Origin: Bacteroidetes bacterium RIFCSPLOWO2_12_FULL_37_12 | GTDB lineage: Bacteria > Bacteroidota > Bacteroidia > 2-12-FULL-37-12 | Assembly: GCA_001769655.1 (NCBI GenBank) | Contig: MEPC01000025.1 | Span: forward strand, 1 to 51,915 | Length of the DNA: 51,915 bases | Reading direction: 5' to 3' | Shown here: positions 24,607-33,449 of the stretch, piece by piece | Numbering within the stretch: position 1 is the stretch's first letter | Layout: each line of letters starts with the position of its first letter | The notes under the pieces: generated by a model | What the model was told of the DNA's origin: nothing | Databases searched by the model: none | What the model saw: the letters and a program-made list of their open reading frames with translations, nothing else | Made by a program: the position numbers and the translations under genes

Positions 24607-26049
24607 CTATAATCCAACTACAAGGAATTTGCCGATTTTAAACTTACCGCTGGTGTTAATTTTTAAAAAATACATTCCTTCTGAAAGTGAAGAAATATTT
24701 ACCGTTGATTTATTTATTTCCCTTAGGATGATTTCGCCTTGCGTATTAAAAATTTCTATGTGCGATTTTTCACCATCGGGTATAAAAAGATTCTTCCGGG
24801 AAGATATACTATAAGAAACTTCAAACGGGTTAACAGTTTTAGATTCAAGGATTGATGTATTAACAGGAACAAATGTGCCTTTGCGGTATTTTACTGTACC
24901 GGAATTGTCGTCTTCCCAGACCACAAAAACAGTTCCATTGGAAAGCGCTACATCAGCGTTTCTGATTTCATCCTGGTCAACAATATCAAATTGAGTTGGG
25001 AAACCATTTTTTAAATCATTGGTGAAAAGTATAGGTAGTTCGACTACATTATTAACCACCTGTCTCCAAACGATGGCAGATGCACTCCCATCAGAGGATA
25101 TTCGTGGATAATTTTGAGAGGAAAGACCCATGATATTCTCCGTGAGCGGTTTTACTGAATTTAACGTTGTGCTTTTCAATGATGATTTACTGAGATAGGT
25201 TTTTAAGGTTCCTCCGATGCCGTTCATAAAAACAGAATATAACGTGTCATCTTCTATAAATCCATCGGGTCCCGACGATGGGCAATAGGAAATAGTCCAA
25301 TTATTGTTTTCAATTGCAAATCCGCTTGGGAATGAAGTGGCATTATCATTAGAAATTCCCACCCAGGAATCCCTCAGGTTGTTATTATTCATTCTGTAAA
25401 GCATGGCAATAGTGTCACCGGAATTTGTGATTCCCCCCGGACAGCAATCGCAAACAAGACCCCCTTGCTGGTTACTTGCTTTTACATCTGTCATGAAAGT
25501 GTTTCCGTAATCATTTGATTTTGAAATTACCCAACGTGAATCCCCAAAAGAAGGATCAAATTTCATAAAAGCAACCACAGGGTGTCCGGATTTATCAATA
25601 GTAATTGCAGGAAAACGCGAGATGCTGTCACCAATGAAATCAACCTGAATGGGAGATGAAAAAGTATTTCCCTTATCGAAGGAACGTATCAAGTATATAT
25701 GACTGTTTGAAGATGACTCGGGAGTTTGCTTGACCACTACATATACAGTGTCACCCTTCACTGCAATATCAGGACCCATCCAATTACTTGTTGCGACAGA
25801 CAGCCAGGCAGGATTTAGTTTGATTGGAGTAATGAAGTTGTTTCCATTCCATCGGGAAAAATAAACAGATTCATCGGTCATATTTCCCCAAATCAAAAGA
25901 GGATTTCCGGAACCGTCCATTACGATACGAGGATGAAGGTTGCCAAAATTACTTGTCGTTGCATCTGATTGGGAATTCCAGGTGACAACGTTCTGTGAAA
26001 AAGAAAGGTGGGAAAAAATCAATAGCAGGGTAAATTCAATAGTTTTCAT
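24607..26049 (-). CDS. Sialidase/BNR-repeat-like secreted protein with T9SS type A sorting domain
   Basis: The 480-residue protein has a signal peptide (MKTIEFTLLLIFSHLSFS). BNR/Asp-box-like repeats suggest a six-bladed propeller: RSFDKGNTFSSPIQV, SKSNDYGNTFMTDV and ISNDNATSFPSG all fit S.D.G.tF. It ends in a T9SS type A domain (KNLFIPDGEKSHIEIFNTQG to IGKFLVVGL). The catalytic Arg triad and Tyr/Glu pair of true sialidases were not identified, so the enzyme activity is unproven; many T9SS cargo proteins use this fold for binding. Confidence 0.82.
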   Translation of the reverse strand: MKTIEFTLLLIFSHLSFSQNVVTWNSQSDATTSNFGNLHPRIVMDGSGNPLLIWGNMTDESVYFSRWNGNNFITPIKLNPAWLSVATSNWMGPDIAVKGDTVYVVVKQTPESSSNSHIYLIRSFDKGNTFSSPIQVDFIGDSISRFPAITIDKSGHPVVAFMKFDPSFGDSRWVISKSNDYGNTFMTDVKASNQQGGLVCDCCPGGITNSGDTIAMLYRMNNNNLRDSWVGISNDNATSFPSGFAIENNNWTISYCPSSGPDGFIEDDTLYSVFMNGIGGTLKTYLSKSSLKSTTLNSVKPLTENIMGLSSQNYPRISSDGSASAIVWRQVVNNVVELPILFTNDLKNGFPTQFDIVDQDEIRNADVALSNGTVFVVWEDDNSGTVKYRKGTFVPVNTSILESKTVNPFEVSYSISSRKNLFIPDGEKSHIEIFNTQGEIILREINKSTVNISSLSEGMYFLKINTSGKFKIGKFLVVGL

Positions 26050-26271
26050 AAAATTTTATTTTTCAACAAACTTAAATGAAATTTTCTGATTTCACATAAA
26101 TGGGATAAAAAAGTATCGGTGTTTGGGAATATCGGAGTGTCGGAGTATATGGAACTTTTATAGAAGGAAAATCCTTTATTCCAAAGAATGAATTTTATAT
26201 TGAATATTAAAAATATAAAACACTGAAAAACAACATATTAAATAACATTACTTAAATAATCTAACACTACC

Positions 26272-26304
26272 TTATCCACACTAAAGCCAAATTCATGTGG
26301 ATAA
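26272..26304. promoter_or_regulatory. Inverted pair of perfect DnaA boxes
   Basis: TTATCCACA (26272-26280) and its reverse complement TGTGGATAA (26296-26304) are separated by 15 bp, 26 bp upstream of the MraZ-box array. Both equal the strongest E. coli-type DnaA box. They could link dcw transcription to DnaA, or simply form a hairpin. Another TTATCCACA is found inside murC, near 38341. Confidence 0.6.
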
Positions 26305-26329
26305 AAAGTCCCTGTTTTGACCAAAAAAG

Positions 26330-26374
26330 TGGAAAAAAGTGGTAAAAAATGGGAAAAAGTGGTAAAAAGTGTTA
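26330..26374 (+). promoter_or_regulatory. mraZ: MraZ-box array with exact 10-bp spacing
   Basis: The units TGGAA, TGGTA, TGGGA, TGGTA and TGTTA begin at 26330, 26340, 26350, 26360 and 26370, separated by A-rich pentamers. MraZ proteins are known to bind TGGG-type repeats with about 10-bp spacing upstream of their own gene and to repress the dcw cluster. The array abuts the -7 element, which fits autorepression. Confidence 0.75.
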
Positions 26375-26382
26375 TATATTTG
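26375..26382 (+). promoter_or_regulatory. -7 element TATATTTG of the mraZ promoter
   Basis: TATATTTG is a full match to TAnnTTTG. The -33 region would lie within the MraZ boxes and shows no TTTG. The predicted transcript starts close to 26388, only a few bases before the ATG at 26396. Confidence 0.6.
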
Positions 26383-26395
26383 TACCCGTTATACA

Positions 26396-26878
26396 ATGGA
26401 AACAAATAGCAACAACTTTTTATCGGGGGAATATGAATGTAAAGTGGACGCAAAGGGACGTATGTCGTTACCCTTTAAACTCAAGGCAAAACTTCCCAAG
26501 GAGTCAGAAAACAAAGTGATTCTGAATCGTGGTTTTGAACCCTGCTTGGTTTTGTACTCCGTAAATGAATGGGAAAAAGTATATACTAAAGTAGCCGCAC
26601 TAAACGAGTTTAACGAAGAGGACAGGGTTTTCCAGAGAAATTTTGGACGTGGGAACTCTGAACTGGAACTTGATAACCTTGGCAGAATAATGCTTCCTAA
26701 AACCCTAATGAAACATGCATCCATAGAAAGTGACGTAATCGTAATTGGGTTGGGGAACAGGATGGAAGTGTGGAGCCCCGCAGTATATGAACAATATCTT
26801 ATTAAAGACCAGAAAGAATTTTCGAAGCTGGCGCAGAATGTACTTGGGACGAAAGGAGAGAAGGATAAAGAAAAATAA
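26396..26878 (+). CDS. mraZ: Transcriptional regulator MraZ
   Basis: The 160-residue protein begins METNSNNFLSGEYECKVDAK and carries two AbrB-like MraZ motifs: DAKGRMSLPFKLKAKL and DNLGRIMLPKTLMKHA, the latter matching the family's D..GR..LP. I prefer ATG 26396 to the upstream ATG at 26369, since the family starts just before this F.G.y...D.KGR block and the -7 element overlaps the upstream start. It opens the dcw cluster and should repress it through the box array upstream. Its TAA stop overlaps the first bases of a 53-bp repeat. Confidence 0.94.
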   Translation: METNSNNFLSGEYECKVDAKGRMSLPFKLKAKLPKESENKVILNRGFEPCLVLYSVNEWEKVYTKVAALNEFNEEDRVFQRNFGRGNSELELDNLGRIMLPKTLMKHASIESDVIVIGLGNRMEVWSPAVYEQYLIKDQKEFSKLAQNVLGTKGEKDKEK

Positions 26879-26929
26879 CCTTCAAGGTTTGGTAAGGATT
26901 TGAAGCGATAGATAACCTTGAAGGTTTGG
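26877..26929. repeat. 53-bp dcw-gap repeat, copy 1 (mraZ-rsmH)
   Basis: Arms AACCTTCAAGGTTT and AACCTTGAAGGTTT enclose a centre like GGTAAGGATTTGAAGCGAT. Related copies lie at 27879, 30560 and 33450. The arms can pair into a stem, and each is itself nearly palindromic. Confidence 0.8.
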
Positions 26930-26937
26930 ATTAGAAT

Positions 26938-26963
26938 TAAAATAGAAAATAGAAAATAGAAAA
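26938..26963 (+). repeat. Heptanucleotide array (AAAATAG) before rsmH
   Basis: Three to four tandem units of AAAATAG, period 7 bp, end 5 bp before the TTG start of rsmH. Similar arrays occur in most gaps of the cluster. Confidence 0.75.
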
Positions 26964-26967
26964 CCCC

Positions 26968-27894
26968 TTGGCTTCAACTTTTCATACCCCGGCGTTATTA
27001 AAAGAAACCCTTGAAGCGTTACAAATTAAAAAAGATGGAATTTATGTGGATGCCACTTTCGGTGGAGGAGGTCATGCAACGGAAATATTGAAAAATTTAA
27101 ACAACGGAAAATTAATAGTATTTGACCAGGACCCGACAGCGTTGAAAAATAAACCCGATGCAGAAAAAGATAAACTCATAAAAATTCATTCCAACTTCAG
27201 ATTCATGCAACGATTTCTAACATATATAAATATTATCAAAGTGGATGGCATTGTGGCTGACCTTGGAGTTTCTTCTTATCAGTTTGATACACCGGAAAGA
27301 GGATTTTCAACCCGGTTTAATTATCAACTTGATTTACGAATGAACCCTCAATCCCCGTTTGACGCAAGAGAAATTATTAACTCATGGTCTAAGGAAAAAC
27401 TTAGTGATATTTTCTTTGGATACGCAGATCTCACCAATGCAAATGCAATAGCAACAAAATTAATAGAAGAAAGAAAACACAGGAAAATTGAGACCACTTT
27501 TCAACTGATGGAAGTATTGCAACCATTGACGCATGTTAATTTCGAGAATAAATTTTTTGCCAGAGTATTCCAGGCATTGAGAATTGCTGTAAACGATGAA
27601 TTAAATTCTCTGAAAGAATTTTTAAACCAAACTGCAACTATTTTGAATACAGGCGGAAGATTGGCAGTGCTGACGTATCATTCTTTGGAAGACAGAATAG
27701 TTAAAAATTTTATGCGTTCAGGAAATGCAGAGGGAAAAATTAACAAAGATGATTTTGGAAATCCGCAAGTGTCGTTCAAATCAGTATATAAAAAACCCAT
27801 TCAACCTTCGGCGCAGGAAATAAAAAATAACCAGCGGGCGAGAAGCGCGAAGTTGAGAGTAGGGGAGAAGTTAGAAAAAACCTTCAAGGTTTAG
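26968..27894 (+). CDS. rsmH: 16S rRNA (cytosine-1402-N4) methyltransferase RsmH (MraW)
   Basis: The 308-residue protein shows the family signatures HTPALLKETLEAL at the N-terminus, YVDATFGGGGHATEIL (SAM loop), VDGIVADLGVSSYQFDTPER, RVFQALRIAVNDEL and LAVLTYHSLEDRIVKNFM. It methylates C1402 of 16S rRNA. The start is TTG at 26968: no in-frame ATG exists between the upstream stop (26950) and the conserved HTP motif. The final codons (KTFKV and the TAG) lie inside copy 2 of the 53-bp repeat, so this tail comes from the repeat; the usual arginine-rich end (NQRARSAKLRV) is intact before it. Confidence 0.94.
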   Translation: MASTFHTPALLKETLEALQIKKDGIYVDATFGGGGHATEILKNLNNGKLIVFDQDPTALKNKPDAEKDKLIKIHSNFRFMQRFLTYINIIKVDGIVADLGVSSYQFDTPERGFSTRFNYQLDLRMNPQSPFDAREIINSWSKEKLSDIFFGYADLTNANAIATKLIEERKHRKIETTFQLMEVLQPLTHVNFENKFFARVFQALRIAVNDELNSLKEFLNQTATILNTGGRLAVLTYHSLEDRIVKNFMRSGNAEGKINKDDFGNPQVSFKSVYKKPIQPSAQEIKNNQRARSAKLRVGEKLEKTFKV

Positions 27895-27928
27895 CATGGG
27901 TATAGAGCGGTGGATAACCTTGAAAGTT
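27879..27928. repeat. 53-bp dcw-gap repeat, copy 2 (overlaps the rsmH stop)
   Basis: AACCTTCAAGGTTTAG begins within rsmH and supplies its stop; the second arm reads AACCTTGAAAGTTT. The centre differs from the other copies. Confidence 0.78.
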
Positions 27929-27932
27929 TGGG

Positions 27933-27995
27933 ATTAGAAAAAAGAAAATAAAAAATAGAAAATAGAAGAAAGAAAATAGAAAATAGAAAATAGAA
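27933..27995 (+). repeat. Heptanucleotide array before ftsL
   Basis: About eight imperfect units of the AAAATAG type (AGAAAAT, AGAAGAA) fill most of the gap between rsmH and ftsL. Confidence 0.7.
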
Positions 27996-28006
27996 TTAAA
28001 TATCAC

Positions 28007-28375
28007 ATGCTCAACGAATATAAACAAAATCCAGAGCCGGCAGTCAATGCGCCGGAAGAAAAAAAGGGAAGAAGTTTGTTTGCCCTGTTAGACCGCTGGT
28101 TTCGCATCGAACACGGCGTATCATTGAATATCATTCCTAAACTTGCATTCGTGGCACTGATTGGACTGATTTATATTGGTTATGTGCATTATCACGAAAA
28201 AACGATTCGAAGAATAAATCGCATGAAGGTAGAAATAGAGGATTTGAGAACTGATTTTACAACTTTGAAAGCCAAATGCATGATTGCAAGCAAACAGAGT
28301 GAAGTGGCACGCAAGGTTCAACGGCTTGGTTTAAATGAATTGAAGGAATCGCCGAAGAAGATTATTATAAAATGA
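28007..28375 (+). CDS. ftsL: FtsL-like divisome protein
   Basis: The 122-residue protein fits FtsL by position (between rsmH and ftsI) and by architecture: a ~42-residue cytoplasmic part, one membrane helix (IPKLAFVALIGLIYIGYVHY), then a heptad-like coiled coil (INRMKVEIEDLRTDFTTLKA) and a short tail. FtsL joins FtsB and FtsQ to activate FtsW-FtsI at the septum. Sequence identity across this family is always low, so the name rests on context. Confidence 0.82.
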   Translation: MLNEYKQNPEPAVNAPEEKKGRSLFALLDRWFRIEHGVSLNIIPKLAFVALIGLIYIGYVHYHEKTIRRINRMKVEIEDLRTDFTTLKAKCMIASKQSEVARKVQRLGLNELKESPKKIIIK

Positions 28376-28383
28376 TAAAATGT

Positions 28384-28432
28384 TAAATGGTTAGATGGAT
28401 AAATGGTTAAATAGTTTAACGATTAAAAAATG
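28384..28432 (+). repeat. AT-rich low-complexity tract before ftsI
   Basis: Units such as AAATGGTTAGATGGATAAATGGTTAAATAG repeat the words ATGGTTA and ATGGATA imperfectly. This is the ftsL-ftsI counterpart of the heptanucleotide arrays. Confidence 0.5.
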
Positions 28433-28440
28433 TTTTTAAA

Positions 28441-30549
28441 ATGAAAGTAAAGAGTGACATAATCATACGTTCCAGAATTGCATTTCTGTTTGTGTTTTTA
28501 TTGGCATTTATGGTGGTCATGCGGTTAGGTCAAATTCAGTTTGCAGATGGAAAAAAATGGAAAGAGTTGGCACGGGAGAATACACTTCGTTATAAAACCG
28601 TACCGGCAACCCGTGGAAATATTTATTCATCGGACGGAAGTTTACTTGCAACGTCACTGCCTTTTTATCGTGTTGCATTAGATCCAACCGTTTGTCCCGA
28701 TGAAATGTACATCAGAAATATTGATACACTCTCTCAGCTACTTGCCGGATTTTATCAGGATTATCCTGCGGAGTGGTACTACCGGCTTATCCATAATGCC
28801 CGCAAGGGAAATTCTATTTTACATCAGAATCCAAAAAGGTATCTGGTAATAAACAGGAAACGCATAAATTATCAGGACAAGAAAAAGATGATGACCTGGC
28901 CGATTTTTAAAGAAGGAAGGTACACCGGCGGAGTTATGTTCGAAAAAATAAATATCCGCTTTCTTCCATTTAATACAATGGCACAACGGACAGTGGGATT
29001 TATTAATGAGGATAAAGAAGGGGTAGGATTAGAATACACTTTTGATAAGTTGCTTGCCGGTCAGGATGGGAAGACACTTTTTCAGAAAGTTTCAGGGGGA
29101 GAAATACCCATTTACAATGAGAACATGGTTAAACCCGTTGATGGTCTGGATATCCAAACAACGTTAGATATTAATCTTCAGGATCTGGCACATGATGCAT
29201 TATTAAAGACATTAATTCTGAATGAAGCAAAATATGGTTGTTGTATTTTGATGGAAGTAAAAACAGGGGAGATAAAAGCCATGGTAAATCTTGGCAGATT
29301 AAAAAATGGAAATTATGGGGAAGATTATAATTATGCGCTTGGAGATCAGGGGTTGAATGAGCCCGGTTCAACTTTCAAATTAGCTTCCATGATTGCCTTG
29401 CTTGAAAATACCAATGTTCAATTGGAAGATACCGTGGACACCGGAAAAGGAATATTTAAATTTTACCATTCCGCGATGAAAGATGTGAACAAAGCCGGGT
29501 ATGGTAAGATTACATTGCGAGAAGCATTTGAAAAATCTTCCAATATCGGCATATCCAAAACTGTGCATAAATATTTTTCAAAACAACCACAAAAATACAT
29601 AGATGCCCTCTATAATATGGGAATAAACAAAACATTCGGTTTTCAAATTTACGGGGAAGCAAAACCATTTATAAAAAACACAAAAGATAAATCATGGAGT
29701 GGAGTGTCACTACCATGGATTTCGATAGGTTATGAATTAAAACTGGCACCCGTGCATATTCTTACTTTATATAATGCAGTTGCCAACGAAGGAAAAATGA
29801 TACAACCCATCATTGTAAAAAATATTAAACGTTCTGAAAAAACAGTGGAATCGTTTGAAACCAATACGATTAAGCCATCCATTTGCTCTAAAAAAACACT
29901 TGGAAAAATTTACAGTTTGCTGGAAGGCGTGGTAAAGCACGGTACTGCAAAAAATATATATTCACCTAATTACACGATTGCAGGCAAAACCGGTACAGCG
30001 CAGAAAATTGAAAATGGAAGATATATTCAAAAATATTCAACTTCATTCGTCGGATATTTTCCTGCAGAAAATCCCATGTATAGTTGCATTGTGATTGTTG
30101 ACCAACCCAATGGTATTGCGCAAACCGGTTCTTCCGCCAGTGCGCCGGTTTTTAAAGAGATTGCGGATAAAATTATGGCACTTCAACCGGGTTATCAGAA
30201 AACTATTAAAACCAGAGAACTGCCTTTGGTTACTGTGCCGGCAGTGAAATCAGGAAAATTAGCTGAGGTGAAAGAGTTATGTAATAAACTGGCGGTCTCT
30301 AGTTCCATATCGGGAGAGGGAGAATGGGCTCAATCTCAACGCAGAGATAACGCGATTTTGCTAAAAGGATATAATACTTTTCAGAATCTGGTACCAAATG
30401 TCCAGGGAATGACACTCCGCGATGCTTTATATATTCTGGAACAAAACGGATTAAAAGTAAAAGTACGTGGTAACGGAAAAGTAAAAAATCAATCCTTAAA
30501 TCCCGGAGTCAGGTATGAGAGAGGGATGTTGATTGAGTTGGAATGTTAG
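28441..30549 (+). CDS. ftsI: Penicillin-binding protein FtsI (PBP3-like transpeptidase) with PASTA domain
   Basis: The 702-residue protein has an N-terminal membrane helix (RIAFLFVFLLAFMVVMRLGQ), a dimerisation/pedestal region with RGNIYSSDGSLLA, and a transpeptidase domain with all three active-site motifs: STFK (Ser310, nucleophile), SSN (366-368) and KTGT (516-519). A PASTA domain closes it (LVPNVQGMTLRDALYILEQN to MLIELEC). It cross-links septal peptidoglycan with FtsW. The C-terminal PASTA is usual for this group. It sits between ftsL and murE and is separated from murE by repeat copy 3. Confidence 0.95.
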   Translation: MKVKSDIIIRSRIAFLFVFLLAFMVVMRLGQIQFADGKKWKELARENTLRYKTVPATRGNIYSSDGSLLATSLPFYRVALDPTVCPDEMYIRNIDTLSQLLAGFYQDYPAEWYYRLIHNARKGNSILHQNPKRYLVINRKRINYQDKKKMMTWPIFKEGRYTGGVMFEKINIRFLPFNTMAQRTVGFINEDKEGVGLEYTFDKLLAGQDGKTLFQKVSGGEIPIYNENMVKPVDGLDIQTTLDINLQDLAHDALLKTLILNEAKYGCCILMEVKTGEIKAMVNLGRLKNGNYGEDYNYALGDQGLNEPGSTFKLASMIALLENTNVQLEDTVDTGKGIFKFYHSAMKDVNKAGYGKITLREAFEKSSNIGISKTVHKYFSKQPQKYIDALYNMGINKTFGFQIYGEAKPFIKNTKDKSWSGVSLPWISIGYELKLAPVHILTLYNAVANEGKMIQPIIVKNIKRSEKTVESFETNTIKPSICSKKTLGKIYSLLEGVVKHGTAKNIYSPNYTIAGKTGTAQKIENGRYIQKYSTSFVGYFPAENPMYSCIVIVDQPNGIAQTGSSASAPVFKEIADKIMALQPGYQKTIKTRELPLVTVPAVKSGKLAEVKELCNKLAVSSSISGEGEWAQSQRRDNAILLKGYNTFQNLVPNVQGMTLRDALYILEQNGLKVKVRGNGKVKNQSLNPGVRYERGMLIELEC

Positions 30550-30559
30550 GGGAAAAAAA

Positions 30560-30612
30560 AACCTTCAAGGTTTAGTACGGATTTGAGGCGCCGGATAACC
30601 TTGAAGGTTTGA
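30560..30612. repeat. 53-bp dcw-gap repeat, copy 3 (ftsI-murE)
   Basis: Arms AACCTTCAAGGTTT and AACCTTGAAGGTTT surround AGTACGGATTTGAGGCGCCG. It is followed by an AGAAATT-type heptamer array (30612-30644) up to the murE start. Confidence 0.8.
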
Positions 30613-30647
30613 ATTAGAAAAAAGAAATTAGAAATTAGAATATTAGT

Positions 30648-32123
30648 ATGAAATTGTTAAAAGACATATTGTACAAAGTACCGATATCGTCCATAGTTGG
30701 CAGGACTGATCTTCAGGTGGATGCCATTACGGCTGATTCAAGAAAATCGGGTGGGAATTCGGTATTTGTTGCTGTGAAAGGAACGCAGTCAGACGGACAT
30801 GAATTTATTTCTAAAGCAATCAACAACGGGGCTTCGGTAATTGTTTGTCAGCAACTTTCGCCCGTCTTACAAAAAGAAAACGAACATATCACTTTTGTTC
30901 AGGTAGAAGATTCAGCCAGAACATTAGGAATCATTGCCTCAAATTTCTATGATAATCCCTCGTCAAAACTGAAGTTGGTTGGAATAACCGGAACCAACGG
31001 AAAAACCTCCTGTGCCACTTTACTTTACGAACTGTTCATGTTGCTTGGATATAATTCCGGATTAATATCAACAATAAAAAATTGTATTGGTGCAGAATCC
31101 ATACCGGCAACGCATACTACTCCCGATCCAGTGACACTAAATTCTTTGCTGAATAAAATGGTGCAAAACAATTGCACTCATTGTTTTATGGAAGTCAGTT
31201 CGCATGCCATTGTTCAGGAAAGGATAGCCGGATTGGAATTCAGTGGTGCGGTGTTCACCAACATCACGCATGATCATCTGGATTATCATAAAACGTTTGA
31301 CAATTACATAAAAGCCAAAAAAAGATTTTTTGATTTACTTACAGAACATTCGTTTGCACTTATAAATGCCGATGACAAACATTCTGGTATCATGTTGCAA
31401 AATTCAAAAGCAGTTAAAAAAACTTTTGGAATACATACGCTCTCTGATTTTAAAGTGAAAATCATTGAAAACACTTTCTCCGGATTGCATCTTGAAATAA
31501 ATGGAAAAGATACATGGTTCAGTTTTAATGGAATATTTAATGCCTATAATCTAGGAGCCATCGTAGGCACTGCGGTGTTATTGGGACAAGAACTTTCGCT
31601 GGTATTAGAAAAATTAAGTTCATTGCAACCTGTACGCGGAAGGTTTGAAAAATTAGTTTCACCGAATCAGGTTATTGGAATAATTGATTATGCACACACT
31701 CCCGATGCGTTAGAAAATGTTTTGAATACCATCCATGAGTGCATAAACACCAATCAAAAAGTACTCACAGTAGTTGGTTGTGGAGGAAATCGTGACACTT
31801 CCAAAAGACCTATCATGGCAGAAGTGGCGTGCCGGCTGAGTGACACTGTTATTTTTACTTCCGACAACCCCCGGAGTGAAAATCCCATGCTTATATTAGA
31901 GCAAATGCAGAAAGGGATTCCGGCAATTCATTTAAAAGATACGTTGTTAATACCCGACAGGAAGGAAGCGATTAAAACTGCTTATTCTATGTCAAAGCAA
32001 GGAGACATTTTATTGATTGCCGGGAAGGGGCATGAGAATTATCAGGAAATTAATGGCATCAAATATCCATTCGATGATAAGGATGTTTTATGTGAGGTGA
32101 TGAAGGAGGAAAATAGAAAATAG
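30648..32123 (+). CDS. murE: UDP-N-acetylmuramoyl-tripeptide synthetase MurE
   Basis: The 491-residue Mur ligase adds the third stem-peptide residue. Visible motifs: ADSRKSGGNSVFVAVKG at the N-terminus, the P-loop GITGTNGKTSC (112-122), EVSSHAI, FTNITHDHLDYH and the C-terminal DNPRSENP. DNPR (406-409) is the pattern of enzymes that use meso-diaminopimelate, so an mDAP-type peptidoglycan is predicted. The last codons (ENRK and TAG) run into the heptanucleotide array that follows, so the tail is repeat-derived. Confidence 0.95.
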   Translation: MKLLKDILYKVPISSIVGRTDLQVDAITADSRKSGGNSVFVAVKGTQSDGHEFISKAINNGASVIVCQQLSPVLQKENEHITFVQVEDSARTLGIIASNFYDNPSSKLKLVGITGTNGKTSCATLLYELFMLLGYNSGLISTIKNCIGAESIPATHTTPDPVTLNSLLNKMVQNNCTHCFMEVSSHAIVQERIAGLEFSGAVFTNITHDHLDYHKTFDNYIKAKKRFFDLLTEHSFALINADDKHSGIMLQNSKAVKKTFGIHTLSDFKVKIIENTFSGLHLEINGKDTWFSFNGIFNAYNLGAIVGTAVLLGQELSLVLEKLSSLQPVRGRFEKLVSPNQVIGIIDYAHTPDALENVLNTIHECINTNQKVLTVVGCGGNRDTSKRPIMAEVACRLSDTVIFTSDNPRSENPMLILEQMQKGIPAIHLKDTLLIPDRKEAIKTAYSMSKQGDILLIAGKGHENYQEINGIKYPFDDKDVLCEVMKEENRK

Positions 32124-32182
32124 TAAATAGAAAATAGTAAATAGTAAATAGTAAATAGTAAATAGTAAATAGTAAATAGAAA
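32111..32182 (+). repeat. Heptanucleotide array murE-mraY (AGTAAAT units)
   Basis: About ten tandem 7-bp units, first AAAATAG and then AGTAAAT, run from the last codons of murE to 8 bp before the mraY ATG. It is the longest and most regular array in the window. Confidence 0.85.
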
Positions 32183-32189
32183 TAAAAAT

Positions 32190-33425
32190 ATGCTTTATTA
32201 TTTTTTCAGATGGCTTGATAAAACCTACGACTTACCCGGAGCCGGTGTAGTCGAGTATATTTCTTTCAGAGCATCAATGAGCATAGTTTTCTCGTTACTC
32301 ATATCCATGTTTTTAGGAAAATATTTCATTACTCTTTTGAAGAAAAAGCAAGTGGACGAAACAGTCCGCGACCTGGGTCTTCAAGGGCAGAAAGAAAAAG
32401 AGGGAACACCCACCATGGGCGGTCTGATAATCATTACAGCCATTTTTCTCCCGACGGTATTATTTGCAAAGCTAAACAACATTTATATCCTACTAATTTT
32501 AATCACCACTCTTTGGATGGGAATTTTTGGATTTATGGATGATTATATCAAAGTGTTTAAAAAAAACAAACAAGGTTTAAAGGGAATTTTTAAAATATTA
32601 GGTCAATTCAGCATCGGGCTGGTAATTGGTTTATTCATGTTATATCATGGAAATATTGTAATTCGTAATACGGGGCATCTTCCCTTAAAAGGTAATATAC
32701 TATCCTACGATAAAACGGAAGTGTTAGCGAATGGTAGTGACACAAAAGCAAATCTGACCACTATCCCGTTTCTAAAAGGAAATGAATTTGATTATGCAAC
32801 TCCATTGAAAATTTTTGGGATTGGGAGTGAAAAATGGGTATTTATTATTTTTCTTCCGGTTGTGATTTTCATAGTGAGTGCAGTTTCAAACGGGCTGAAC
32901 ATCACTGACGGCTTAGATGGTTTAGCGGCGGGAACAACCGCTATAATCGGTGCGGCGCTTGGAGTTCTTACTTATGTTTCCGGTAATGCGATTTATTCAA
33001 ATTATCTTAATATAATGTATTTACCAGGTGTGGGAGAATTAACTGTTTATTGTTCAGCATTTGTAGGAGCATGCGTTGGATTTTTATGGTACAACTCTTA
33101 TCCGGCGCAGGTATTTATGGGAGATACGGGAAGTTTATCCTTAGGAGCGGCTGTGGCTGTGTTAGCCATCATGATACGGAAAGAGTTATTGCTACCGGTT
33201 CTTTGCGGGGTTTTTCTGATCGAAAATCTTTCTGTCATTCTTCAGGTCAGTTATTTTAAATATACAAAAAAAAGATTTGGAACCGGAAAGAGAATTTTTA
33301 AAATGTCACCCTTGCATCATCATTATCAATTAACAGGTTTTCATGAATCAAAGATTGTAACCAGGTTCTGGATTGTAAGCATCATTCTGGCAATATTGGC
33401 AATAGTGACACTGAAGCTTAGATAA
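32190..33425 (+). CDS. mraY: Phospho-N-acetylmuramoyl-pentapeptide transferase MraY
   Basis: The 411-residue polytopic membrane enzyme makes lipid I from UDP-MurNAc-pentapeptide and undecaprenyl phosphate. Family motifs are present: [11 protein letters not shown], the aspartates of [45 protein letters not shown] and the C-terminal [19 protein letters not shown]. About ten membrane segments are visible. A periplasmic or loop insertion (residues ~160-205) is typical of Bacteroidota and makes it longer than the E. coli enzyme. Confidence 0.96.
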   Translation: MLYYFFRWLDKTYDLPGAGVVEYISFRASMSIVFSLLISMFLGKYFITLLKKKQVDETVRDLGLQGQKEKEGTPTMGGLIIITAIFLPTVLFAKLNNIYILLILITTLWMGIFGFMDDYIKVFKKNKQGLKGIFKILGQFSIGLVIGLFMLYHGNIVIRNTGHLPLKGNILSYDKTEVLANGSDTKANLTTIPFLKGNEFDYATPLKIFGIGSEKWVFIIFLPVVIFIVSAVSNGLNITDGLDGLAAGTTAIIGAALGVLTYVSGNAIYSNYLNIMYLPGVGELTVYCSAFVGACVGFLWYNSYPAQVFMGDTGSLSLGAAVAVLAIMIRKELLLPVLCGVFLIENLSVILQVSYFKYTKKRFGTGKRIFKMSPLHHHYQLTGFHESKIVTRFWIVSIILAILAIVTLKLR

Positions 33426-33449
33426 GGGAGCGAAATAGAAAATAGAAAA

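Larger units (their letters stand above)
26050..26395. promoter_or_regulatory. Divergent control region between the sialidase-like gene and the dcw cluster
   Basis: This AT-rich 346-bp stretch holds two inverted DnaA boxes, an MraZ-box array and a -7 element (listed separately) on its right side. The left part (26050-26270) has no gene and no clear motif apart from AT-rich runs. Confidence 0.7.

Noticed and set aside
26050-26395. Chromosomal replication origin
   Set aside because: Two DnaA boxes next to an AT-rich stretch are suggestive, but there is no larger box cluster, no dnaA/dnaN nearby, and the promoter elements of mraZ explain much of the region. Strand skew could not be computed.
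32111-32182. CRISPR or minisatellite with function as an array
   Set aside because: The unit is 7 bp without spacers; it is a simple heptanucleotide tandem repeat.
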